A stretch of DNA of 64,000 nucleotides, taken from the NCBI RefSeq assembly GCF_041381155.1, contig NC_091144.1, positions 37,450,071-37,514,070 of the forward strand, in the 5' to 3' direction. This DNA is from Argopecten irradians (Eukaryota; Mollusca; Bivalvia; Pectinida; Pectinidae). A program made the translations under genes and the position numbers. Shown in pieces: positions 22,246-34,200 of this stretch (positions are counted from its first letter, which is position 1; each line of letters starts with the position of its first letter). The notes beneath the pieces were generated by a model. That model was given only the letters and a program-made list of their open reading frames with translations. It ran no database searches and had not been told where the DNA came from.

Positions 22246-25200
22246 TCACGTTCTTGTCACAGCTGCGTGATGTTTTACAAACGCTATGGCTGACAATTCT
22301 TTGCAGAATTCCTCCAGGACAATGATGGCTTCGAGTTGACCTTGACCTTCCAACCTGGCAACAGAATATCAATCAAATTTTAAATTTACTGTAAAGTTGT
22401 ACCCAGTACGCCTGTATTAAATAAATTAGTTCAAATATCAAACAACCAGTTATTTTGTGGGTATGATATTTTCATAATTCCCTATGACATTAAAGGGACA
22501 TGAACCTTAAATAATTTGTTCTGTATGCTTAGATATGGTTTTCAGATGTTTATTGAATATTTTATTACAATGATTGGTTATCTAAAACGACAGGAAAACG
22601 TGGGGAATATCTACCTCAAAAATGATAAAAATAGATTGTGCAGTGCATTGTGAGAGGTCACTAAAGTTCAACACTACTATATTATCGTTACAAAATTCGA
22701 CAGGGCCGGTTAAAAATACAGCAAGATGGAATTTCCATTATAATTATTTTATTTGACACATTTGCACAATAACTTATATATATTACTTAGTAAGGTATCT
22801 GACACGTCATAAATATGTATTTTACTCAAATTTACATGGTTAATTTATGTTCATGTCCCTTTAACATAGATGGAAGAAATGATCTATGAAATATTCTGAA
22901 TTGTGTAAAGTAGATACTTTTTAACAGTTTATATTACACTTCAAAATACCATAGGCTATTACAATTTTACTTTTTAACAAAAGCTCTCACTGCTTTCAAG
23001 AGAATGGCTCAAAGCCATCATGGAAAGACAGATAATGGACTGAAATTGGAGACCCCAATGTAGATCAAAGATGAAATTGGAGACCCCAATGTAGATCAGT
23101 GATGAAGTTGGAGACCCCAATGTAGATCAAGAATGAAATTGGATACCCCAATGTAGATTAGGGATAAAGTTGGAGACCCCAGTGTAGATCAGGGATAAAG
23201 TTGTAGATTAGGATTCAAATTGGTAACCCCAATGTAGATCAAACTGCTCCAGTGTGTCTCGAAGCATAAGAAAAAGTTATTTAATAATATCAAACCATGC
23301 TGAGGCAAGCTAGTAGCTAACAATGAAACAAATATAACAAACAATTTATAAAGTGACATTTCTTTGACATGCTATGAACAGATTTATATAATATAACTGT
23401 GCAGGGAAATGTGTCGTAATTAGAAACAATTTGATTTTGTGCATATATACCAGCTACCTGTGTGTTACATTGACAGTACATATTTATTGTCATTATCATG
23501 ACTTTGATGGTAAAACAACATTATTTCCCCAATAAACTAATGTTTTAACTGTCATTAATATAACATAAAATCAAAGTACTGAAAGTACTGCAGGAGGCAT
23601 TATTTGAACTAATTAATTTCCTAATTTGAAACTAACTGTCCTTAGCATATAAATAACATTAAAAAATCGCTATTTAATAAGCAGTTCATATTAACACCCT
23701 ATACTAAAGCTCTGATGTGTTTTGGTGCTGCGAACAGGTAGTGTGGGGGATTACTATTGATTTATAGTCAACATGCATGCACAATGTGTAACAGTCCATA
23801 GAATTGCTACGAAACTCTTTCACCATTAACACCATAAACACCATTAACCATGAAAAATTCTAACTTTTTCATCTGATTTGATTAAGTTTTACTTTCTTCT
23901 AAAAGTTATATTACTGAAGAGTGCACCAGTCATTTTACGTTAATCACCCTGACGTTAAAAACATGCATTCAAATTTTGGAAATTTGATTACCTTTAGACT
24001 TTTTAGACTCCATACACTGTTTAAAGTCTATTCAAGACATTTTCATGCTTTTTTTTCATGTTAAAAGCTCAAACTTTTATTCCTGCTACCAAAAATAAGC
24101 CCCAGATGTGCCACTGAATACTTTATTCCAAACACGGAAGTCATATTGCAGCAAATGCCAGGAAAAGCAGAGAAATAACACTGATATAGCAATGCCACTT
24201 ACCCAATGTTAGTAGTGTTTAAAATCCTCATTCTAACAATACAAATCAAAGGTCAAGGTCACACTCTGAGGTCAAGATTATATAAATATAGTAACAGAGA
24301 CGCAAATCATGTATCAAGGTTAAATTATATCATAGAAGCAAATTATAATGCATACACAAAGTGTAGTGGGAAATTATAGGTCAAGGCCACATTCAAAGGT
24401 CAAGGTTAAATACATAACAATATTAACAAAAATCAAATGTCAAGTTTACAATATAATTTTAAGATTTTTTGAATTGAAAAAATGTTAAAATTTCAAGCAA
24501 GTAATACATTACAGAAAATAAAATTGAAAAATAAAATGTAGTGTCCTTATAGAAAATACAATTAATACACACATTTGCATATTCCATATACTTGAAGTAA
24601 AGGTGTCAGTTGTACAAACTTTAAATAATTGTATACGAAATATAGCATTCCTTGAATATCAGAGTTTTAATTTCTATGATATTAAACATGCCATGCTTTC
24701 ATACTGAGCAAACGTCGTAAGATCATCCCATGCCTTAACTGATTTATATAAATCAAAGAAAATCACAGCAAATCAGGCACTCGTTAACAACATTGTTGAA
24801 TTGTACACCTCGACTGAAAACAATTGAAGAGCACTAGGGGAGTACACCCTACACTGAAAACATTACAAACAATGAGAAATGGGCCGGTCTTACCTGTGGA
24901 TGTTCTGTGACATGCCCATTAACTGCTTTCTAGCAATAACCAGCTTCTGTCCCAAGGTTGGGTCATTACCGAGCTTCACGCTAACTTCATTAGCGATCTG
25001 TCATAAAATGGATATAAATGTCAAGTATACAATCAGTATATCATCAATACTGAGGTAGAGATATCAAATTCTGTAATTGGATATCATAGAGTTATTTGCC
25101 CTTGCGGACTGGTATTGATTGTGACGTCATGATGCATGTGTGGGTGTAACATCATACTATCTAGAGAAAACAATGTGAATTTCGCACACAAAATAATGAC

Positions 25201-28200
25201 GTCACAGTAATATGCAAAGACGTAATATCAATCTAACCTGTCTCTGTCCTGTTATATACGACCACATAACTACTGTACCATGTGTATAATATCCAGATAT
25301 GACTTAGTTGTTTGGTATAAGTTTTTTGGCCCTATTAACAGCAATTGCCATTTAAAACATGGAATTGAAGGTGAAAAATGAAAGCTGGGGTAACTGGAGA
25401 AAATGATTAATCCATCAATCTTAATCATTACCTGGCAATATTTCTAGATCAAAGGTCATGCTGAGATAATTTCTTATAGGATATTTTAAGAGTTTATTGT
25501 ATGTATTCTGTATTTGAATATTAGAGAATTATCTGTCCTTGTGGGTAGGTATTCATTTAGATACCTTCCAGCATAGGGGATAACTGTAACATACAAAGAC
25601 AGAATTGGATTTTTTAAGAAGCAAAATAACAAGTATTTAAGACAAAAAAAAAATTCTTGATAAACCGGTCTTTACAGACAGTAATTTTACTCGCTCTCAC
25701 CCCTGAAAATCCATTATGAACTGTTCCAGGCTTTGAAACAGAAGAGTTCAAATGTGTCTTCAGGGGGGAATGACTTAAATGTGCTTAGAGTTGAGACATA
25801 AGGAACCCTACCTTGGTTAAGATGAGAGAAGAGTGTCCTAGTGCCGTCCTTGATCGACAAACTGGGTTCTAGAAGGTATTCACTGAGGTAAGGGTGTGGC
25901 AGCATGGCAAGCTTTGACACCAGTAATGTTACCTGAAGGTTCATGGAGTATGACTGTAACACAAACACATACAATAAGAAATATACAACACCGTCCTTCT
26001 TGTCAAAGTTCTGTAGGTTCTGTAATACTGGGTTGAATACCTCTGAGTATGCAGGATGACATCCTCGATATTTCAGGGGTTACTATCACTGACATAATAT
26101 CCACCCCTAGACATTCTTATAGCAAAACTGGAGGCAGCAGAAGACACAGGTAGTTTGATCTTTTGAAAAAAAGAAGTGTATAACTGTACACTGTGGTTGA
26201 CTGTGTGGCTTTGAAGTTGGGCATCACTCTCTCTGTAGTCTTCAAATGAAGTCTTTGCAGGCCTGTGACTGGTTGTTTTTTTTTCTCCTGAACTGTCTCC
26301 AGTTTTAATATGAGATAGTCCAGGGGTTGATATACTGTCAATGATAGTAACCCCTATAGTATTGAGGATGAGAGATTTTGTTGCGATTGAATATCAACTT
26401 TTATTAAAGTTCCAGAAGTCTAGATCTTGATATTATATCTCCCTGAAAATGTTCTAGGTATAACAAGAGGCCCAGAGGGCCTTATCATTCACCTGGTTTT
26501 AAAATAAACTTTTTGAGTACATGTAATTCTGAAATTTAGTAGTTATAATGATACAAAAATCACAAAGACAAATTGACCCCATTGTTTAATTTTGAAACCC
26601 AACCATATAATGATCCTATAGATACCATAGGAATATGCTATCCAATGAATATTTTAAGAGAGGAAGTAATTTATATGAAAATAGTAGCCTAATTAAACTT
26701 TTTGGCCCCGTGTTTAAGGCCCTAGGGGGTCAGCACTATCATTTTCACAATTTTGAATCCCCACCCTATAAGGATGCTACCATTGCATTATGATTGCTAT
26801 CCCATGCTCAGTTTCTGAAAAGAAGTTGTTTATATGGAAACAGCCAAATTGACCCCTTTTGGCCTCGCCCCTCAGGCTCCCGGGGTCAGCCCCATCATTT
26901 GTACAATTTTGAATCCCCACCCTATAAGGATGCTTCCATTGCATTATGAGTGCTCTCCCATGCTTAGTTTCTGAGAAGAAGTTGTTTATATGGAAACAGC
27001 CAAATTTTGGCCCCGCCCCTCAGGCCCCCCGGGGGGTCAGCCCCATCATTTGTACAATTTTGAATCCCCACCCTATAAGGATGCTTCCATTGCATTATGA
27101 GTGCTCTCCCATGCTTAGTTTCTGAGAAGAAGTTGTTTATATGGAAACGGCCAAATTGACCCCTTTTGGCCCCGCCTCTCAGGCCCCCGAGGGGTCAGCC
27201 CCATCATTTGTACAATTTTGAGTCCCCACCCTATAAGGATGCTTCCATTTCATTATGAGTGCTATACCATTCTTAGTGTCAGAGAAGTCGTCTATATGGA
27301 AATAGCCAAATTGACCCCTTTTGACCACAGGGACCTGGCACAAATTTTTTTTAACCAATAGTATACATACATATATTATAGTATCAAGGGTATGAACTCG
27401 GCGGTCGAGAAAAACGGACCTATTTTTTTAAAACCATGATTATTTTAATAAATGGGTTCTATACAACATTGACTGATATCTCACACTAAAGAGAAATAAT
27501 TTATCTTTCCATTGAGTGCTTGATGAACAAAATTGGCCAAGTATTGACCAAGTTATGGCTTGATGAATCGGGAAATTTACGAAAAATATGCTAGGTAGAC
27601 ATTTCCCTGTCCGGTCGAAATGTCGTCTCGGCTCTAATGGGTACCACAAAAACCAAGCCAAAATCACAAAATCTACGCTTGTGGCGCTAAACACTACCCA
27701 TAACTGTGTTCATCCACAATCTCCTTTGGAGGTGTCATGGCCCGTATTTTGTAGAAACTCCATTTAAACATCGTGTAGCTCACTTACTTTAACCGTCACC
27801 GCCATGTTCATTTGTTCTTCGGAACGTTTCTCGAGTTTACCGACAAGCACAACATAACATAATTTGCATAATGTAGTCATGATATGTAAAGTCGAGAAGC
27901 GTTCCGAGAGAAAAATGAACATGGCGGTGACAGTTAAAGTAAGTGAGCTACACGATGTTTAAATGGAGTTTCTACAGAGTACAGGTCATGACACCTCCAA
28001 AGGAGATTGTGGATGAACACAGTTATGGGTAGTGTTTAGCGCCACAAGCGTAGATTTTGTGATTTTGGCTTGGTTTTTGAGGTACCCATTAGAGCCGAGA
28101 CGACATTTCGACCGGACAGGGAAATGTCTACCTAGCATATTTTTCGTAAATTTCCCGATTCATCAAGCCATAACTTGGTCAATACTTGGCCAATTTTGTT

Positions 28201-31200
28201 CATCAAGCACTCAATGGAAAGATAAATTATTTCTCTTTAAGGTAAGTTATCCGTCAATGTTGTATAGAACCCATTTATTAAAATAATCACGGTTTGAAAA
28301 AAAATAGGTCCGTTTTTTCTCGACCGCTGAGTTCATACCCTTGATACTATAATATATATACATGTATACTGTTAGTTTAAAAAAAAGTCGTGCCAGGTCC
28401 CTGTGGAAATTAGTATGACCCCACCCCTCAGGCATCTGGGGGGGGGGGGGGGGGGGGCGGGGGGTCAGCCCCATCATTTTAACAATTTTAAGTCAGTAAC
28501 CCATAAAGATGCTACCAGTCAAATTTTGTTGAATTCCAACCAGCGGTTATAGAGAAGAAGTCAATTGTTGACGTATGGCTGGACGCCAGACGCCACGGTA
28601 TGGCATAAGCTCACCTTTGTCCCTCTGACCAGGTGAGATAAAATGAGAAATTAATTTAAGTTGCAGCGAAAAAAATTTGGTTTACATTCGTTTGGTATCC
28701 ATGACAACCATCTGCAGCAAGAAACCTTTACCTACAAATTATCATGGCTGCTTACCACATTCAATAAAACCGTTTATAAATATCTTTTGTTTGTTGATTT
28801 ACCTGATTCAGCATGTGCGAGAGCTTGTCTAGAAGCATTTTGAGGAATGCACCTTCGTAGAAAGTTGATTCAGAGTTGTCTACCACAGGAACTGCTTCAC
28901 TTGGCCATGACCATCCAGAACACATAGCACTCACATCTTTAAACTGACAATAAAAGGTGAAGTATTATAATAGATTGAGATTTATTAATCAGAGCTATTC
29001 CATTCCTCTTATTAAAGTATAAGTAAGTTTTACAATAATTCAAAAGCAAGCATAAATTACCAGATGTGAAGTCCATACATCTTTCATATCAATTCTACTG
29101 TTCAAATTCTTTCTCAAAATAATAGTTTATTCTCCAGGTTTCTAGGTCTCTTCGTAAAATGAAAGGTCATTTGAAGATTTGTTTTAGCTTGTTGACAGGG
29201 TGACCTTACAAATTTTATAGCTCTTCATTCATAAAATGCTACAGGCCCTTTATGTGGCCTCTGGGCCTTGACAACAATTTGTTGGAAGTCTATTTAAACC
29301 TTAAATCTTTGAATCTATGATAAGATATCAGTTCCTGTGTATATGAAGAAGCTCTGTGACCTTTACTCACCTGTTTATGAGCATCCCGTAGGTACATATC
29401 GTATCCACTGTCTGCCGTCTGGTAACTCGACTTCAAATCTTCAGGCACCAGGGATAGAAAACTGAAAGAAGGGATGAAACTGGTTATTATCAAATTGTTT
29501 TAATTCTAAAAGATAATCCTTCTGTTCATAAACTGTAATGATTGCACCCTTACATAATGCAAATAATGGATAGAGGCTAATCTAGAAAAACAACCGTACA
29601 TTCTATCTTTGACTCAAAATCTGCATTAAATCTGAATATTTTGTATGCTTTTAATTCTCAATATCATTCTTACAACTTGCAAACAACAAAATTTAACAGT
29701 ACAATTTCTCTAATGCAACTGTTGAGTATTTTGAAAAAAGTCATGTTACCTGTTGACGATCTTATGCACCTCTGACTTTCCTCTGTTGGGCGAAGTTGTA
29801 GGAGTAGAACCAAATGATAGGCTGGAGCCTTCTGATGTACCTAAAACATAAAGACAGACCATACTGTGTAGCAATAATGGGGGTATAGGAAAGGAGAGGG
29901 GACCTGGCTGGGGCAGGAAGTAGAGACAAACAATAGGCTGGATTCTCACTCCTTGGACAGGAAAATCTCACATGATACCCAGTGCTAGATTTTTCTATCT
30001 CGTCAGATCTGTCTGGTACCTTTCGGCGACATTTGACAGAATTTTACGCCATTCATGGAACAGTCCACTTATGTGACGTATAAACACAAGACAGGATGTG
30101 AGAGGGGGTCCAATTATTTTGTAATATATTTTGTAATACACGAGAGCTACCTGCCATGTAATTAGAATATTTTACCTATGATATTTACTCATTTATCACC
30201 TACACAACTTTGCCTATTACTAGGGATTGTCTCCCCAACAATGCCAGTGTTTTACCTGCGGAATCTGTAGACTGACTACGTTCTAAACCATTCAAAAGTG
30301 GATTGGCTTCTGTATCTGACACTGAAGGATCAGCTGACTGATTGACAGCTGTCACACCCTCTGTAGGCTCCTCCCCTTTCAATTCAGACTCCTCCTCTTT
30401 GTAGTATTTTCGACCAATCACATTGCGTAAAACTAGATTATGGATGACATGCTCCTCGTCCTTCTGCAGCAGTGTATCAAACAGCTTCAGGGTGGCGAGG
30501 CACAGCTGGAAAGGGAGTAACACATATGTTCCAGAGTTCCCAAATCACGAATACTGCATTCAACCCAATAAATGCCCATATATATTGCACAGAGTAAGCC
30601 ATTAATCAATTAATTTACAAAAAGAATCAAATATAAGAACCTACACTGTTTCATAATTTCAGTCTGTATTTTAAGTTAACGTAAGTAAAATTGTGTCCTC
30701 AAAAAGAGGGAGGGACACTTATGGTGGCAATCGAAGGCTTATTGGTTCGAATACAGTATTATATGAATTACGGTATAGTTCATCAACATTCATTTTGGTT
30801 AAATTTTATTTTTCTATTTCATATGAACTTATACTGGATATATTATCACCATTTTTACCAACTTTAGCCTTCCTTTGCCTGACTATTCACTTTAGATTCA
30901 TATTTGGAATCTAAATGAGAAAATTTGTATCCATGTCATATATCTAAGGCTACATTTGTAGTTCTTTAGAAAAAATATCAGATAATAAAGGTAAATGTTT
31001 TTTTTTATGTATTCAAATTGATTTTTAAATACAAATTACTATTTCCTTCTTAAACCAGTATAATTCAATTTTGCTTGTTACGAACATTTTCATTGGCTTT
31101 AAAATTTACTTTATCAGCCCATAGAGGAAAAAATGGCGTCGCCATTTGCAACGTTGCTTCTGATTGGCTGAGATGATGGCGTAATGACAAAAGAGTCCCA

Positions 31201-34200
31201 AAATGAATTTTGAATATTGAAGCATTTGTCTTTACTAAATTGAATTATAAGGATTAATTTAGAGTACACTCAGATCTTTGTGTTATATCTCCTTAACATA
31301 AAAAATCTATTCAAGTTAATCCTTGAATACAATATTTGTTAGATGAGCATAAATATTTAATGCTGTCGCCCCTTAACTTTTGTAATGGACTGTTCCACCC
31401 TTTGAATTAGAAGAGTTCAAATGTGTCTACTGGGGTAAATAATTCTCTTCTTCCAGGAAAGAATCATACTGAGTAGGCTAAAATTTCAACAAAATTTGAC
31501 TTGATGCGTTTTTTGTTGCAATATTTTAATTAACAGATATTGGTGATAATAACAATGTCTTTTTCAACTTCATGTCTATAATTGACAAGATTAGCCTCTA
31601 GCTACTAGATTTAGACTAAATTATTTGATATTAGATTACTAACTACTATATACAGTGTTAGTAAGAGCAATAGCGACGCTCATTGATATAGCATGCAGAC
31701 ATATTAAATATGATGGAATTGATTCACATTGAAGCTCTTGCCCACAAATAAGCTATTTACATGATTATATCCCAGTGTTTCTCCTATGAATGGAGCACAT
31801 CTTTGGTAATATCTTCATACATTGTATGAGCATGCACGTTTTCTCACCTGAGTCTTTACATTTTCCTGTTGACCAATGTTGTCAATTAGCTTTAGGCAGA
31901 ACATGCAGAACATATTGAGATATAGCATACAATTGATGAAAATGATTTGATGGTCATGAAAAGAGAGAAAAAAAAATTGCAGTGAAACCTGAATTAACCA
32001 ACACTTCATGGGACCCAGTCAATGGGTAAATATAATGCTAATTAATTAGTCAAGAGCTAACATGGAACGCCTTATTTGCTGGATATATATGTACATCGTT
32101 CTACAGGCTGATGTGGATAATTCTGAGGCGGTGTTAATCTGCAAAATTTGATTAAAATATATTAAAAGTTTCAATTCAACCAATAATGTGTATCTTTTGC
32201 CTTCTGCACACAGTAGGAAATTCCTGAGCCGAAAAAATCCTCAACAAATTTTGTATACCTGTATATATATACTTTTTCCTAACATTATTTCCTAGCTTAC
32301 ATCATGGTAATGATTTAACTTCAGATTTCCTCTAAGTTAAAGGTTGATAAATTCAGGTTTCACTGTCAATCAAAAGATGTATCAATTATAAATAAAATTT
32401 TATGACATATACCAGTTATATAACCTTATATATCTATTGCTCACCTCCTCTGATAAATGGTTACAGCGCTGAATAAGTCTATCTCTAACAGGACTCTCAG
32501 GTTCATCTAACACTTCTGGTTTCACGTCTGTCGCCCAAGATAAATTTTGAAAATTCTGAAATGTAATTTATAAAGAATACATATACAGTAAAATATATGA
32601 CATGTGGTAGGTGCAAGTAAGATTGTGTTTTCCATAATTGGTTATAGAGAGTTTATCTAAAATTTGGATAAGAGTTAATATTACATCCCATTAATAATCT
32701 TAAGTTCCAATCTAAGTCATTTCCAATAAGAAGTTTTTTCTTCATATTTTTGATTTCTTTCACAAAGATTACAAACCACCTCAGATTACTAGATACTCTC
32801 TTCTACAAAACAAGTCTGAGTGGCTATACAAGCCCTTCCTCATTTTACTGTTACACAATAATATATTTTTGCTGTTCTCCAACCATTCATTGATTTTACG
32901 GCTTTAGCCATAAGAGATTTCTTTGTCAACCCCTAGGTTATGACATTGCGTGCGCTAACCTTTTCAATCTGAATTTCTGAGAACACAATTATGTGACGTC
33001 ACAACGTCATGCACATCACATATCTCTCTTACCTAATAATAATTGGGGTGAGCAGACGGTCCTCAGACATCGCGTTAGGTACGCTGTGGCTAGTACGGCT
33101 CCAGACTCCGATCTGTCAAACACAAGGTTCATTCCTCTCATGCAAGTTTTAATGTTTTGTACAGTTATTAACTTTACATCATAAAGTTGTTTTCAAATCA
33201 TAGTTTTCTTTAAACAAGATTTTAAAGCAAAGTTAAACAAATTTCTGGCAAAATCATTTATTTAAGTATTTGGTAGGACAGATTTGGCATTAACTTTGAT
33301 CAAATGTAAGTTTTTGAACAAAGTCATCTTCCAGTACCAATACATTTGCTTTAATTATAAGCATTCAAATGTTCACAATTTCACTTTGATTGTGAAATAA
33401 GCAAAATAAAATCACATAGAAATAATTTGTAAAATTACAGTTCTTACGTTTGTAGGATTGACGGCTCCATGATCACATCCAGGAATAAGTTTCGGATAGA
33501 CTTTGCTAAAGCTTCTGCGACACTCGGATTAGACAAACCAATCAGCTGATCACAGTAATCAAGCCAGGACAGAAAGGACACCAGGTGGCGCTTTCCTAAA
33601 AACGTCTGATGGTCCTCGCTCTCTGTTATCACATCCAACCTGTAAATATCAAGTTTCATAATTCAAGATGGAATTTCCATTGATTTTTGTTTCCTAGGGC
33701 CTGAGAATGGCAAGAAAGTCAAAATGCAAAAAGAAAAGATGTTTTTTATTGTTTTGTTTTTCTATTTGAAGGATTAATATTTGGAAACATATCTTTTGTC
33801 TGTCATTGTACTGATATTAGCAGATTACTAAAGTAAATTTAGATGACGATTAAAGATGAGTTCCCGCAAACTTGCATTCAATTTTGTTCTATGTAATTTT
33901 TCTTTGCTAGCGAAATTTTTCTTTGCTAGCGAAATACATGAAATTGAAACATCTGCACAAAAAAGTCCCTTATTTTCAGATCATCAAATTTCAAGTTTTT
34001 ATTATTAAATCCACTAGTTTGATTGTAGCTTAGATTCCATACAGCTCCATCTACTCACCCCCACTTTGCTTCCACATGCTCCAAATCAATAGGATTGACC
34101 AGTGATGGGAGTTTGAGATACGACTCAACAAGTCTCTGAGACATTTCCTCACAAAAAGTAGTGTCTTGTACCATACACTGGGCTGCGGCCGGTTCTGGTA

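Larger units (their letters stand above)
26462..28643. mobile_element. Bivalve-type repeat with about 150-bp internal tandem monomers
   Basis: It opens ACAAGAGGCCCAGAGGGCCT, TATCATTCACCTGG and closes GGCATAAGCTCACC, CTCTGACCAGGTGAGATAAA. I recall these ends from a common bivalve interspersed repeat. Inside are at least four monomers near 150 bp, each running ACAATTTTGAATCCCCACCC, TATAAGGATGCT, AGAAGAAGTTGTTTATATGG, GCCCCTCAGG. The last monomer is split by the foldback at 27325-28406. It is non-coding, in FHIP2 intron 14 (25954-28802). Confidence 0.75.

Noticed and set aside
27440-28286. Identical 84-codon ORF on both strands
   Set aside because: The two copies are the mirrored arms of one foldback element, so identity follows from symmetry and does not show selection on protein.
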